A stretch of 64,000 bases of DNA, from NCBI GenBank assembly GCA_963826145.1, contig CAWGVW010000002.1:1302001-1366000 (forward strand), in the 5' to 3' direction. Source of the DNA: JBGPLJ01 sp963826145. Lineage in GTDB: Bacteria; Pseudomonadota; Gammaproteobacteria; Steroidobacterales; Steroidobacteraceae. The translations under genes were made by a program, and so were the position numbers. Of this stretch, positions 1 to 8,406 are shown one piece after another. Numbering within the stretch: the stretch's first letter is position 1; every line of letters begins with the position of its first letter. The notes under the pieces were generated by a model. That model was not told where the DNA came from and ran no database searches. It worked only from the letters and a program-made list of their open reading frames with translations.

Positions 1-242
1 CCAAGAACACCCTGAAGTTCATGCCGAAGAAAGGCGCGGACCTGGTGCTGAAGGTGCTCGAGTCCGCGATCTCGAACGCCGAGCAGAACCACGGCCTCGA
101 CATCGACGAGCTCAAAGTGTCGAGCATCTGCATCGACGCGGCGCCGATGTTCAAGCGCTTCCATGCGCGCGCGAAGGGGCGTGGCAACCGCATCCTCAAG
201 CGCAACAGCCACATCACCATCCACGTCGGCGACGGCAAGTAG
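1..242 (+). CDS. rplV: 50S ribosomal protein L22 (3' part)
   Basis: The reading frame is open from the window edge (first full codon at base 3) to TAG at 240-242. It encodes about 79 C-terminal residues of L22, which lines the exit tunnel of the large subunit. The stretch NTLKFMPKKGADLVLKVL and the basic end (ARAKGRGNRILKRNSH) are typical of L22. The 5' end lies outside the window. The 11-base gap to rpsC fits the S10-operon order rplV-rpsC-rplP-rpmC-rpsQ. Confidence 0.95.
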   Translation, partial: KNTLKFMPKKGADLVLKVLESAISNAEQNHGLDIDELKVSSICIDAAPMFKRFHARAKGRGNRILKRNSHITIHVGDGK

Positions 243-253
243 GAATCGACTCC

Positions 254-979
254 ATGGGTCAGAAAGTCAATCCGATCGGCATCCGCCTTGGCATCACGCG
301 CGACTGGACCTCGAAGTGGTACGCGGGCACGAAGAGCTTTCCCGCGCACCTCGCCACCGATCACATGGTGCGCGAGTTCCTGCAGAAGCGCCTCGTCGAA
401 GCGTCGGTGAGCCGCATCCACATCGAGCGCGCCGCCAAGAAGGCGAACATCACGATCTCGACGGCCCGCCCCGGCATCGTGATCGGCAAGAAGGGCGAGG
501 ACATCGAAAAGCTCCGCCTCGAAGTCGCCAAGATGATGAAGATGCCGGTGCACGATGTGCGCATCAACATCGCCGAGATCAGAAAGCCGGAGCTCGACGC
601 GCAGCTCGTCGCCGACGGCATTGCGCAGCAGCTCGAGAAGCGCGTGATGTTCCGCCGCGCCATGAAGCGCGCCGTGACCAACACGATGCGAAGCGGTGCC
701 CTCGGCATCAAGGTGCGCCTCTCCGGACGGCTGAATGGCGCGGAAATCGCGCGCACCGAGTGGTATCGCGAAGGACGCATTCCGCTCCATACCTTCCGCG
801 CGGACATTGATTACGGCCTCGGCCAGGCGTTCACGACCTATGGCGTCATCGGCGTCAAGGTGTGGATCTTCAAGGGCGAAGTGTTCGAGAAGGAAAAGGA
901 AGTCATCGAGGCGAAGGAAGGCGAGGGCGCGCCCGAAGCCGCCGCCGCGAGCGCGCCGGCAGCGGCGCCGAGCGCTTAA
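254..979 (+). CDS. rpsC: 30S ribosomal protein S3
   Basis: S3 binds the 30S head near the mRNA entry channel. The start MGQKVNPIGIRLGI is canonical. A KH-type RNA-binding segment with GKKGEDIEKL lies near residues 78-90, followed by the C-terminal S3 domain ending in WIFKGEVFEKE. After about residue 215 the protein adds an acidic then Ala/Pro-rich tail, bringing it to 241 aa against about 233 in E. coli. It sits between rplV and rplP. Confidence 0.97.
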   Translation: MGQKVNPIGIRLGITRDWTSKWYAGTKSFPAHLATDHMVREFLQKRLVEASVSRIHIERAAKKANITISTARPGIVIGKKGEDIEKLRLEVAKMMKMPVHDVRINIAEIRKPELDAQLVADGIAQQLEKRVMFRRAMKRAVTNTMRSGALGIKVRLSGRLNGAEIARTEWYREGRIPLHTFRADIDYGLGQAFTTYGVIGVKVWIFKGEVFEKEKEVIEAKEGEGAPEAAAASAPAAAPSA

Positions 980-1000
980 AGACATTCTGGAAACGACGTC

Positions 1001-1414
1001 ATGATGCAACCGAAGCGGACCAAGTACCGCAAACAGTTCAAGGGGCGCAATGCCGGCTTAGCGCAGCGGGGCAGCAGCGTCGCGTTCGGCGAGTTTGGCC
1101 TGAAGACCACTGACCGCGGCCGCATGACGGCGCGCGAGATCGAAGCCGCGCGCCGCGCGATCAGCCGCTACATCAAGCGCGGCGGCAACCTCTGGATCCG
1201 CGTCTTCCCGGACGTGCCGATCACGAAGAAGCCGCTCGAAGTGCGCATGGGGAGCGGCAAGGGCAACGTCGAGTACTACGTTGCGCGCGTGCAGCCCGGC
1301 AAGGTGCTGTTTGAAATCGAAGGGCTCGCCGAAGAGACCGCCCGCGAAGCGTTCCGCCTCGCGTCCGCCAAGCTCTCGGTGTCAACCATGTTCGTGAAAC
1401 GTCAGGTGCGTTGA
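1001..1414 (+). CDS. rplP: 50S ribosomal protein L16
   Basis: L16 (137 aa) binds the A-site/5S region of the large subunit. The N-terminus MMQPKRTKYRKQFKGRN matches the family start (usually MLQPKRTKYRK). FGEFGLKTTDRGRMTAREIEAARRA and RMGSGKGNVEYYVARV are diagnostic; they are quoted only as landmarks near residues 29-53 and 80-96. The stop TGA overlaps the rpmC ATG by one base, so the two are translationally coupled. Confidence 0.97.
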   Translation: MMQPKRTKYRKQFKGRNAGLAQRGSSVAFGEFGLKTTDRGRMTAREIEAARRAISRYIKRGGNLWIRVFPDVPITKKPLEVRMGSGKGNVEYYVARVQPGKVLFEIEGLAEETAREAFRLASAKLSVSTMFVKRQVR

Positions 1415-1617
1415 TGAAAGCGAAAGACCTGCGCTCGCACAAGCGCACCGATCTCAACGAGGAGCTGCAGAAGCTGCGCAAAGAGCAGTTCAACCTGCGC
1501 ATGTCGGCCGCGGCGGGCTCGCCCGCGCGTCCCGACCAGTGGAGCAAGGTCCGCCGCAACATCGCGCGCATCAAGACCGTGCTCGGCGAGCAGCAGCGCA
1601 GCGGAGGTGTGAAGTGA
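1414..1617 (+). CDS. rpmC: 50S ribosomal protein L29
   Basis: L29 (67 aa) is a small helical protein near the peptide exit, adjacent to L23. MKAKDLRSH, then EELQKLRKEQFNLRM and the RRNIARIKTVL helix, are standard. I chose the ATG at 1414, which shares its A with the rplP stop; a TTG immediately upstream would only add one Met. The gene ends inside the start of rpsQ. Confidence 0.95.
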   Translation: MKAKDLRSHKRTDLNEELQKLRKEQFNLRMSAAAGSPARPDQWSKVRRNIARIKTVLGEQQRSGGVK

Positions 1618-1898
1618 GCCCCGAAGTGAAGAGCGAATCGAAGACCGAACCCGGCACGCGCACCCTTACGGGTCGCGTGGTGAGCAGCAAGATGGACAAG
1701 ACCGTCGCGGTTGCCATCGAGCGCCTGATCAAGCACGAGAAGTACGGCAAGTACATCCGCCGCACGACGAAGCTCCTCGCTCATGACGAGGCGAACGAGT
1801 GCAAGGAAGGCGATCTCGTGGACATCACGCCCTGCCGGCCGCTGTCGCGCCGCAAGTCGTGGAAGCTCCTGCGCGTCGTCGAACGCGCCCCGAGCTGA
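1614..1898 (+). CDS. rpsQ: 30S ribosomal protein S17
   Basis: S17 (94 aa) is an OB-fold protein that binds 16S rRNA helix 11. I chose the GTG at 1614. It overlaps the rpmC stop (GTGA) and has a GGAGG Shine-Dalgarno at 1603-1607. A family core follows: LTGRVVSSKMDKTVAVAIE and HEKYGKYIRRTTKL. The first 14 or so residues (SPEVKSESKTEPG) extend the N-terminus beyond E. coli S17. The region upstream of 1614 in this frame belongs to rpmC in another frame. Confidence 0.93.
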   Translation: MSPEVKSESKTEPGTRTLTGRVVSSKMDKTVAVAIERLIKHEKYGKYIRRTTKLLAHDEANECKEGDLVDITPCRPLSRRKSWKLLRVVERAPS

Positions 1899-1952
1899 CC
1901 GAACGATCGCTGACTGAAACGTCATTGAACCGAAGAATTCGAGAGTACTGCC

Positions 1953-2321
1953 ATGATCCAGATGCGAACCATGTTGAACGCCGCCGACAACAGCGGCGCT
2001 CGGACGTTGATGTGCATCAAGGTGCTCGGCGGCTCGCGCCGCCGCTACGCGACGGTCGGGGATGTCATCAAGGTGAGCATCAAGGACGCGATTCCGCGCG
2101 GCAAAGTGAAGAAGGGCGAGGTTTACGACGCGGTGGTCGTGCGCACGAGGCGCGGCGTGCGGCGCCCCGACGGCTCGCTCATCCGCTTCGACGGCAACGC
2201 CGCGGTGCTCCTGACGCAGAAGCTCGAGCCGATCGGCACCCGCATCTTCGGACCCGTGACGCGCGAATTGAGAACCGAACGATTCATGAAGATCATCTCG
2301 CTGGCACCGGAAGTTCTTTAA
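1953..2321 (+). CDS. rplN: 50S ribosomal protein L14
   Basis: L14 (122 aa, the usual length) sits at the subunit interface and forms bridge B8. MIQMRTMLNAADNSGAR at the start and FGPVTRELR near the end are signature segments. It is the first gene of the spc operon. The 54-base gap after rpsQ is the likely operon boundary, though I see no clear terminator or promoter there. Confidence 0.97.
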   Translation: MIQMRTMLNAADNSGARTLMCIKVLGGSRRRYATVGDVIKVSIKDAIPRGKVKKGEVYDAVVVRTRRGVRRPDGSLIRFDGNAAVLLTQKLEPIGTRIFGPVTRELRTERFMKIISLAPEVL

Positions 2322-2648
2322 ATGCAGAAGATCAAGAAAGGCGACGAAGTCATCGTCATCTCCGGCAAGGACAAGGGCCGGCGCGGCAAGGTCGTACGGA
2401 TCGATGAAGGCCGCGTCGTGGTCGAGAATGTGAACATCGCGCAGAAGCACCAGCGGCCGAGCGGGCAGCCCGGTTCGCCGAACGCGAAGGTCGGCGGCAT
2501 CGTGAAGCGCGAAATGCCGCTCTCGATCTCGAACGTTCTTATCTACAACCCGGCCACGAAGAAAGGCGACCGGGTGGGCGTTCGGGAACTGAAGGACGGA
2601 CGGCGCGTGCGTTTCTTCAAGTCCAACAAAGAACAGGTGGACGTGTAA
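2322..2648 (+). CDS. rplX: 50S ribosomal protein L24
   Basis: L24 (108 aa) initiates large-subunit assembly and lies near the exit tunnel. The KOW motif is clear near residues 4-30 (KKGDEVIVISGKDKGRRGKV). The start ATG directly follows the rplN TAA with no spacer, and the stop TAATG overlaps rplE by one base. Confidence 0.96.
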   Translation: MQKIKKGDEVIVISGKDKGRRGKVVRIDEGRVVVENVNIAQKHQRPSGQPGSPNAKVGGIVKREMPLSISNVLIYNPATKKGDRVGVRELKDGRRVRFFKSNKEQVDV

Positions 2649-3187
2649 TGGCACGGTTACAGAAGACCTATCGCGAAAAGATCGTGCCCGAGCTCAAGAA
2701 GACGCTCGAGCTCAAGAACGTCATGCAGGTACCGAAGATCACCAAGATCACGGTCAACATGGGCGTCGGCGAGGCCGTGGCCGACAAGAAGATTATTGAT
2801 AATGCGGTCGGCGATCTCACGAAGATCACCGGCCAGAAGCCGCAGGTGTCCAAGGCCCGCAAGGCGATGGCGTCGTTCAAGGTGCGCGCGGGCCAGCCGA
2901 TCGGCTGCTACGTGACGCTGCGCGGCGCGCGCATGTACGAGTTCCTGGACCGGCTGATCAGCATCGCGATGCCGCGCATCCGCGACTTCCGCGGCCTCTC
3001 GACACGATCCTTCGACGGCCGCGGCAACTACAGCCTCGGCGTCAAGGAACAGATCATTTTCCCGGAAATCCAGTACGACCAGATCGACCAGCTCCGTGGG
3101 ATGGACATCACGATCACGACCACGGCGCGCGACAACAAGCAGGGCAAGGCCCTGCTCGAAGCTTTCAACTTTCCCTTCAGGAAGTAA
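2648..3187 (+). CDS. rplE: 50S ribosomal protein L5
   Basis: L5 (179 aa, standard) binds 5S rRNA and contacts the P-site tRNA. Segments such as TVNMGVGEAVADKK, KARKAMASFKVR and RDFRGLSTRSFDGRGNYS are typical. The start codon overlaps the rplX stop by one base. Confidence 0.97.
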   Translation: MARLQKTYREKIVPELKKTLELKNVMQVPKITKITVNMGVGEAVADKKIIDNAVGDLTKITGQKPQVSKARKAMASFKVRAGQPIGCYVTLRGARMYEFLDRLISIAMPRIRDFRGLSTRSFDGRGNYSLGVKEQIIFPEIQYDQIDQLRGMDITITTTARDNKQGKALLEAFNFPFRK

Positions 3188-3199
3188 GGATAAGGATCG

Positions 3200-3505
3200 A
3201 TGGCCAAGACCAGCATGGTCGAGCGCGAGAAACGGCGCGCCCGAGTCGTAAAAAAGTACGCCGCCAAACGCGCGGACCTCAGGGAGACGATTCGCAATCC
3301 CAGAGCGTCCGCCGAAGTGCGCGCCGCCGCGCAGGCGAAGCTGCAGACGCTGCCGCGCGACGCGAGCCCGACCCGCAAGCGCAACCGCTGCGCGATCACG
3401 GGCCGTTCGCGGGGCGTGTACCGCAAGTTCGGACTCTCGCGCGTGAAACTGCGCGAGGCGTTCAACCGCGGCGACATCCCGGGTTTGACCAAGGCGAGCT
3501 GGTGA
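3200..3505 (+). CDS. rpsN: 30S ribosomal protein S14 (zinc-free type)
   Basis: S14 (101 aa) is the long type without zinc-binding CxxC pairs. MAKTSMVEREKRR, then TRKRNRCAITGRSRGVYRKF and LREAFNRGDIPGLTKASW, define it. A GGATAAGGATC Shine-Dalgarno-like stretch precedes the ATG. It sits in the normal spc order rplE-rpsN-rpsH. Confidence 0.97.
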   Translation: MAKTSMVEREKRRARVVKKYAAKRADLRETIRNPRASAEVRAAAQAKLQTLPRDASPTRKRNRCAITGRSRGVYRKFGLSRVKLREAFNRGDIPGLTKASW

Positions 3506-3513
3506 GGTGACGC

Positions 3514-3909
3514 ATGAGCATGACTGACCCGATAGCCGATCTCCTCACGCGCATCCGCAACGGCCAGAAAGCGGGCAAGCCCGAAATTTCGGTCGGCGCG
3601 TCGAAACTGAAGGATTCGGTGCTGAAGGTGCTGAAGGACGAAGGTTTCATCGGCGGCTTCTCGACCGCGCGCGAAGGCGTGAAGGGCACGATCACGATCG
3701 AGCTCAAGTATCACGACGGGCGCCCGGTGATCGACAAGCTCGAGCGTGTGAGCCGTCCCGGCCTTCGCATCTACCGCGGCAAGGACGCGCTGCCGAAGGT
3801 GCTCGGCGGGCTCGGCGTCGCGATCGTCTCGACGCCGAAGGGCGTGATGACGGACAAGCAGGCGCGCGCGGCCGGCCAGGGCGGCGAAGTGCTCTGTGTC
3901 GTCTATTAA
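3514..3909 (+). CDS. rpsH: 30S ribosomal protein S8
   Basis: S8 (131 aa) binds the central domain of 16S rRNA and in E. coli represses spc-operon translation. MSMTDPIADLLTRIRNGQ aligns with the E. coli start, so the first ATG is preferred over the ATG two codons later. The C-terminus MTDKQARAAGQGGEVLCVVY is canonical. A GAGGTGA Shine-Dalgarno lies just upstream. Confidence 0.97.
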   Translation: MSMTDPIADLLTRIRNGQKAGKPEISVGASKLKDSVLKVLKDEGFIGGFSTAREGVKGTITIELKYHDGRPVIDKLERVSRPGLRIYRGKDALPKVLGGLGVAIVSTPKGVMTDKQARAAGQGGEVLCVVY

Positions 3910-3930
3910 GGAAGGAACATCGAGGAATTC

Positions 3931-4464
3931 ATGTCGCGAGTAGCAAAGAAACCGGTCGAGCTCCCGCAGGGAGTCACCGCCACGCTCGCCGCCGGCAGCA
4001 TCACGCTGAAGGGCGCGAAGGGCACGGTGTCGCTCGCGTTGAAGCACGGCATCACGATCGTCGCCGACAAGCAGACGCTCTCGGTCGAAGCCGACGAGAA
4101 GATCGAAGGCATCGTCCCGATCGCGGGATCGACGCGCGCACACCTTGCAAACATGGTCGTCGGCGTCACCAAGGGCTACGAGCGCAAGCTCGAGCTGCAG
4201 GGCGTCGGTTACCGCGCCGCGATGCAGGGCAAGACGTTGAATCTCACGCTCGGCTTCTCGCACCCGGTCAACTACCCGGTGCCCGAAGGCATCAGCATCG
4301 AGACGCCGAGCCAGACGGAAATCGTCGTCAAGGGGAGCGACCGGCAGAAGGTCGGCCAGGTCGCCGCTGAAATCCGCCACTTCCGGCCGCCGGAGCCCTA
4401 CAAGGGCAAGGGTGTGCGGTACTCGGGCGAGCAGATCACCCTGAAAGAGACCAAGAAAAAGTAG
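3931..4464 (+). CDS. rplF: 50S ribosomal protein L6
   Basis: L6 (177 aa) has two L6 domains and lies near the factor-binding site. MSRVAKKPVELPQGV begins the protein, the second-domain segment ELQGVGYRAAMQGKTL is clear, and the end PEPYKGKGVRYSGE is diagnostic. AAGGAAGG precedes the start region. It sits between rpsH and rplR. Confidence 0.97.
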   Translation: MSRVAKKPVELPQGVTATLAAGSITLKGAKGTVSLALKHGITIVADKQTLSVEADEKIEGIVPIAGSTRAHLANMVVGVTKGYERKLELQGVGYRAAMQGKTLNLTLGFSHPVNYPVPEGISIETPSQTEIVVKGSDRQKVGQVAAEIRHFRPPEPYKGKGVRYSGEQITLKETKKK

Positions 4465-4470
4465 TCCGCC

Positions 4471-4836
4471 ATGCAGAACAGTATCGACAAGAAGTCAAAG
4501 CGGCTGCGCCGCGCCGTCAAGACGCGCGCGGTCATCCGGGGTCTTGCGGTTGCACGTCTATCGGTGCATCGCACGCCCCAGCACATCTATGCGCAAGTGC
4601 TTGCGCCGGGCGGTGGCAAGGTCATCGCGGCTGCATCGACCGTGCAGGAAGCTGTGCGCCAGGGACTGAAGTCGACCGGCAATGTCGAGGCGGCCCAGGC
4701 GGTCGGCAAAGCGATCGCGGAGCGCGCACAGGCGGCAGGCGTCAAGGATGTTGCATTCGATCGCTCAGGATTCCGGTATCACGGGCGTATCAAGGCCCTC
4801 GCCGACGCGGCACGCGCGGCGGGACTCAAGTTCTAA
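4471..4836 (+). CDS. rplR: 50S ribosomal protein L18
   Basis: L18 (121 aa) binds 5S rRNA with L5 and L25. RLSVHRTPQHIYAQVLAP and the C-terminal FDRSGFRYHGRIKALADAAR are family hallmarks. A six-base spacer separates it from rplF. Confidence 0.96.
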   Translation: MQNSIDKKSKRLRRAVKTRAVIRGLAVARLSVHRTPQHIYAQVLAPGGGKVIAAASTVQEAVRQGLKSTGNVEAAQAVGKAIAERAQAAGVKDVAFDRSGFRYHGRIKALADAARAAGLKF

Positions 4837-4869
4837 CCCCTACACGTACTTCAAGCGAAGGTTCGCGAT

Positions 4870-5376
4870 ATGGCGAGAGTCGACAAGCCGCAAAGTGGAG
4901 ACGATCTTCTCGAGAAGCTCGTAGCGGTCAACCGCGTGGCCAAGGTCGTCAAGGGCGGCCGGCAGTTCGGGTTCACCGCGCTCACCGTCGTCGGCGACGG
5001 TGCAGGCCGCGTGGGTTTCGGTTACGGCAAGGCGCGTGAGGTGCCGGTCGCGATCGCGAAGGCTATGCAGGCGGCGCGCAAGAACATGATCAACGTGGCG
5101 TTGCGCAACGACACGCTCTGGTACGCGATCAAGGGCGCGCATGGCGCGACGCGCGTCTACATGCAACCGGCCGCGGACGGCACGGGCGTGATCGCCGGCG
5201 GCGGCATGCGTGCGGTGTTCGAGTGCGCGGGCGTGCGCAACGTGCTCGCCAAGAGCTACGGTTCGCGCAACCCCATCAACGTGGTGCGCGCGACGCTCGA
5301 GGCGCTGGCACGCGTGCGTTCGCCGGACCAGATCGCTGCCAAGCGCGGCAAGACCGTCGAGGAACTCGCGAGTTAG
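4870..5376 (+). CDS. rpsE: 30S ribosomal protein S5
   Basis: S5 (168 aa) shapes the mRNA entry site and decoding fidelity. Its N-terminal double-stranded-RNA-binding-like domain shows EKLVAVNRVAKVVKGGR and GRVGFGYGKAREVPVAI. The C-terminal domain carries GGGMRAVFECAGVRNVLAKS. Length is normal. Confidence 0.97.
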   Translation: MARVDKPQSGDDLLEKLVAVNRVAKVVKGGRQFGFTALTVVGDGAGRVGFGYGKAREVPVAIAKAMQAARKNMINVALRNDTLWYAIKGAHGATRVYMQPAADGTGVIAGGGMRAVFECAGVRNVLAKSYGSRNPINVVRATLEALARVRSPDQIAAKRGKTVEELAS

Positions 5377-5380
5377 CGTC

Positions 5381-5593
5381 ATGGCCAAAGAGAGAACCAG
5401 AGATAACGCATCCATGGGCAAGCTCAAGATCACGATGATCAGGAGCCGCCATGGGCAGCTCAAGAACATCGCCGCGTCCGCGCAGGGCCTCGGCCTGCGC
5501 CGCATCGGCCAGTCGGTCGTGGTCACGGATACTCCCGAGAATCGCGGGATGATCTACGCCGCGAGCCATATGCTGAAGGTGGAGAACGCATGA
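5381..5593 (+). CDS. rpmD: 50S ribosomal protein L30
   Basis: L30 is the small protein GLGLRRIGQSVVVTDTPENR-type; the core lies in the last 59 residues. Two starts are possible. The ATG at 5381, four bases after the rpsE stop, gives 70 aa with an 11-residue leader. The ATG at 5414 gives 59 aa, the E. coli length. Neither has a strong Shine-Dalgarno. I list the longer form, but the shorter is equally credible. The stop overlaps the rplO start. Confidence 0.9.
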   Translation: MAKERTRDNASMGKLKITMIRSRHGQLKNIAASAQGLGLRRIGQSVVVTDTPENRGMIYAASHMLKVENA

Positions 5594-6024
5594 AGCTCAA
5601 CACGATGAGCCCGGCACCGGGTTCGAGGCGCCTGCGCCTGCGCGTCGGTCGGGGCGCGTCGGCGGGCCAGGGCAAGACCTGCGGCCGCGGCACCAAGGGC
5701 CAGCGCGCGCGCAAGGGCGGCTACCACAAGGTCGGCTTCGAAGGCGGCCAGATGCCGCTGCAGCGGCGTATGCCGAAGACGGGCTTCCGTTCGAAGATGA
5801 AGTCCTCGCGTGCGGAAGTGACGCTCGGCGCGCTCGCGCGCATGGCGGCATCGCCGATCGACCTCGCCTCGCTGATCGCGGCGAACGTCGTGCCCGTGGA
5901 CACCGAGAAGGCGAAGGTCATTCTCTCCGGCAAGATCGAAAAGGCCGTGATGCTGAAGGGCATCCAGGTCACCAAGGGCGCGCGCGCGGCGATCGAAGCC
6001 GCCGGCGGCAAGATCGAAGAGTAA
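5590..6024 (+). CDS. rplO: 50S ribosomal protein L15
   Basis: L15 (144 aa) is a late-assembly large-subunit protein. The glycine-rich N-terminus contains GRGASAGQGKTCGRGTKGQ and GGYHKVGFEGGQMPLQRR, typical of L15. The ATG overlaps the rpmD stop (ATGA), and the gene leads directly into secY. Confidence 0.97.
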   Translation: MKLNTMSPAPGSRRLRLRVGRGASAGQGKTCGRGTKGQRARKGGYHKVGFEGGQMPLQRRMPKTGFRSKMKSSRAEVTLGALARMAASPIDLASLIAANVVPVDTEKAKVILSGKIEKAVMLKGIQVTKGARAAIEAAGGKIEE

Positions 6025-6037
6025 GCAGCGAAGGACC

Positions 6038-7375
6038 ATGGCAGATCTCAGCAACAATCTGACGGCGGCTCTCGGCCAGGCAACGCGCCTCGCCGACATG
6101 CGCCGGCGTCTGTTGTTCCTGCTCGGGGGCCTCATCGTGTTCCGCGTCGGGAGCTATCTCCCGGTGCCGGGCATCGATCCGCAGCGCGTTGCCGACTTCT
6201 TCACCAAGCAGCAGGGAACGATCCTCGGGCTCGCGAACATGTTCACGGGCGGGGCCCTCTCGCGCCTCTCGATCTTCGCGATGGGCGTGATGCCCTACAT
6301 TTCCGCTTCCATCATCGTGCAGATGATGTCGATGGTGATCCCCTCGCTCCAGGCGCTGCGCAAGGAAGGCGAGTCGGGCCGGCGCAAGATCACGCAGTAC
6401 ACGCGCTATCTCACGGTGCCGCTCGCCATGTTCCAGGCGTATGGCGCAGCGCTCGCGCTCGAGAGCGGCAAGCTCGTCTTTGCGCCGGGCTTCCAGTTCC
6501 TGTTCGTCGCGACGGCTACGATGACGGCGGGGACGGTGTTTCTAATGTGGCTCGGCGAGCAGATCACCGAGCGCGGCATGGGCAACGGCATCTCGATGAT
6601 CATTCTGACGGGCATCGTCGCGAACATTCCGCTCGCTATCGGCAACACGCTCGACCGCGTGTCGACGGGCGAGATGGGCGCGCCGTTCTTCATTCTCCTG
6701 ATCGCCGTCATCGTGATGGTCACAGGCTTCTGCGTTTTCATGGAGCGCGCGCAGCGGCGCATCGCCGTGAACTATGCGAAGCGCCAGGTGGGCCGGCGTG
6801 TCTTCCAGGGCCAGGTGAGCCACCTGCCGTTCAAGCTCAATATGTCGGGCGTCATTCCTCCGATCTTCGCCTCGAGCATTCTCGTGTTTCCGGCGACGAT
6901 CGCGCAGTTCTTCGCGCAGAGCCCGAATCCGACCTGGTGGCAGACGGCGCTCCTCAACGTCTCGAGCGCGCTCAACTCCGGCCAGCCGCTGCACATCATG
7001 CTGTACGCGGCACTCATCATCTTTTTCTGCTTCTTCTATACCGCGCTCATGATCAATTCGCGCGAGACAGCGGAGAACCTGCAGAAGTCGGGTGCCTTCA
7101 TCCCGGGCATCCGGCCGGGCCAGCAGACCGCGAACTACATCGACAAGGTGCTGACGCGCCTCACCATGTGGGGCGGCTTCTACGTGATGTCCGTGTGCAT
7201 TCTGCCCGAGATCCTGCGCGCATCGAGCAACGTCCCCTTCGCCTTCGGCGGCACGTCGCTCCTCATCGTCGTGGTCGTGATCATGGACTTCATGGCACAG
7301 ATGTCCGCCCACCTGATGTCGCACCAGTACGATAGCCTCCTCAAGAAGGCAAACCTGAGCGGGCGCAAGAGCTAA
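6038..7375 (+). CDS. secY: Protein translocase subunit SecY
   Basis: SecY (445 aa, normal length) is the channel of the Sec translocon in the inner membrane. About ten hydrophobic segments run from LLFLLGGLIVFRVGSYL (about residue 25) to the last helix LLIVVVVIMDFMAQM. The plug-region segment FTGGALSRLSIFAMGVMPYI and the cytosolic loop AQRRIAVNYAKRQVGRR are family signatures. In the spc operon it is followed by rpmJ without infA, the gammaproteobacterial arrangement. Confidence 0.98.
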   Translation: MADLSNNLTAALGQATRLADMRRRLLFLLGGLIVFRVGSYLPVPGIDPQRVADFFTKQQGTILGLANMFTGGALSRLSIFAMGVMPYISASIIVQMMSMVIPSLQALRKEGESGRRKITQYTRYLTVPLAMFQAYGAALALESGKLVFAPGFQFLFVATATMTAGTVFLMWLGEQITERGMGNGISMIILTGIVANIPLAIGNTLDRVSTGEMGAPFFILLIAVIVMVTGFCVFMERAQRRIAVNYAKRQVGRRVFQGQVSHLPFKLNMSGVIPPIFASSILVFPATIAQFFAQSPNPTWWQTALLNVSSALNSGQPLHIMLYAALIIFFCFFYTALMINSRETAENLQKSGAFIPGIRPGQQTANYIDKVLTRLTMWGGFYVMSVCILPEILRASSNVPFAFGGTSLLIVVVVIMDFMAQMSAHLMSHQYDSLLKKANLSGRKS

Positions 7376-7388
7376 TGAGGAAACGGCA

Positions 7389-7502
7389 ATGAAAGTTCGA
7401 CCGTCGGTCAAGAAGATCTGCAAGGACTGCAAGGTGGTGCGGCGCCGTCGCGTCGTCTACATCATCTGCAAGGACCAGCGGCACAAACAGAGGCAGGGCT
7501 AG
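7389..7502 (+). CDS. rpmJ: 50S ribosomal protein L36 (zinc-ribbon form)
   Basis: This 37-codon gene is easy to miss because of its size. MKVRPSVKKICKDCKVVRRR starts the protein; Cys11, Cys14, Cys27 and His32 form the zinc-ribbon set of the Cys-containing L36 type. A GAGGAAACGGCA Shine-Dalgarno stretch precedes the ATG. It lies between secY and rpsM, exactly where rpmJ is expected. Confidence 0.95.
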   Translation: MKVRPSVKKICKDCKVVRRRRVVYIICKDQRHKQRQG

Positions 7503-7506
7503 AGAC

Positions 7507-7887
7507 ATGGCGCGTATTGCTGGTATCAACATTCCGATGAACAAGCACGTGGTCATCGGCCTCACGAGCATCTACGGACTTGGACGTTCCCGTGCAGCGC
7601 GCGTTGTCGCGGCTGCGGGCATCGCGCCGACGACGCTCGTGAAGAACCTGACGGAACCCGAAGTCGCGGCGCTGCGCTCGCAGGTCGCGAAGTTCGTGGT
7701 CGAAGGGGACCTGCGCCGTGAAGTGTCGATGAGCATCAAGCGCCTGATGGATCTCGGCTGCCATCGCGGCATCCGCCATCGCAAGGGGCTTCCGGTCCGC
7801 GGCCAGCGCACGCGCACCAATGCGCGCACCCGCAAGGGCCCGCGCAAGGCGGCGGTCAAGCTGAATGCGCCGCCGGGCAAGATCTAA
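7507..7887 (+). CDS. rpsM: 30S ribosomal protein S13
   Basis: S13 (126 aa) sits in the 30S head and forms the B1 bridges. MARIAGINIPMNKHVVIGLTS-type start, the helix-two-turn-helix with SIYGLGRSRA, and the basic tail RGLPVRGQRTRTNARTRKGP-like segment are diagnostic. It is the first gene of the alpha operon, five bases after rpmJ. Confidence 0.97.
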   Translation: MARIAGINIPMNKHVVIGLTSIYGLGRSRAARVVAAAGIAPTTLVKNLTEPEVAALRSQVAKFVVEGDLRREVSMSIKRLMDLGCHRGIRHRKGLPVRGQRTRTNARTRKGPRKAAVKLNAPPGKI

Positions 7888-7909
7888 GACGTACTAAAGG
7901 AACGATCGA

Positions 7910-8368
7910 ATGGCAGAACAGAAACCCGCGGCCCCCGCAGCAGCAACACCCGCTGCCGCTCCCGGCGCCGCTGCCGGAGCCGCCGCCGCCCCGGCGAAGC
8001 GCCCGAAGAAGGCGCGTCGCCAGGTCACGGATGCGGTCGCGCACGTGCACGCCTCCTTCAACAACACGATCGTCACGATCACCGACCGCCAGGGCAACAC
8101 CTTGTCCTGGGCGACGTCAGGCGGTTGCGGCTTTCGCGGATCGCGCAAGTCGACGCCCTTTGCCGCGCAGGTCGCGGCGGAGAAGGCGGGCGTCGCGGCG
8201 CAGGAATACGGCGTGAAGAGCGTGGAGGTCAAGGTCATGGGCCCGGGACCCGGCCGCGAGTCCGCGGTGCGCGCCCTGAACGCCTGCGGCCTCAAGATCA
8301 CGAACATCGCGGATGTGACGCCCATTCCGCACAACGGCTGCCGCCCGCCCAAAAAGCGGCGCGTCTAG
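7910..8368 (+). CDS. rpsK: 30S ribosomal protein S11 with Ala/Pro N-terminal extension
   Basis: S11 forms the 30S platform. The conserved core starts near residue 36 (KKARRQVTDAVAHVHASFNN) and ends with NGCRPPKKRRV. Before it lies an extension of about 30 residues made of Ala, Pro and Gly (PAAPAAATPAAAPGAA), giving 152 aa against about 129 in E. coli. The start ATG has an AAAGGAACG Shine-Dalgarno, and no later ATG or good site precedes the core, so the extension is probably translated. Confidence 0.96.
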   Translation: MAEQKPAAPAAATPAAAPGAAAGAAAAPAKRPKKARRQVTDAVAHVHASFNNTIVTITDRQGNTLSWATSGGCGFRGSRKSTPFAAQVAAEKAGVAAQEYGVKSVEVKVMGPGPGRESAVRALNACGLKITNIADVTPIPHNGCRPPKKRRV

Positions 8369-8406
8369 ACCGAACAGAGACCCTCAGGACTTGAACGGAG
8401 CACACA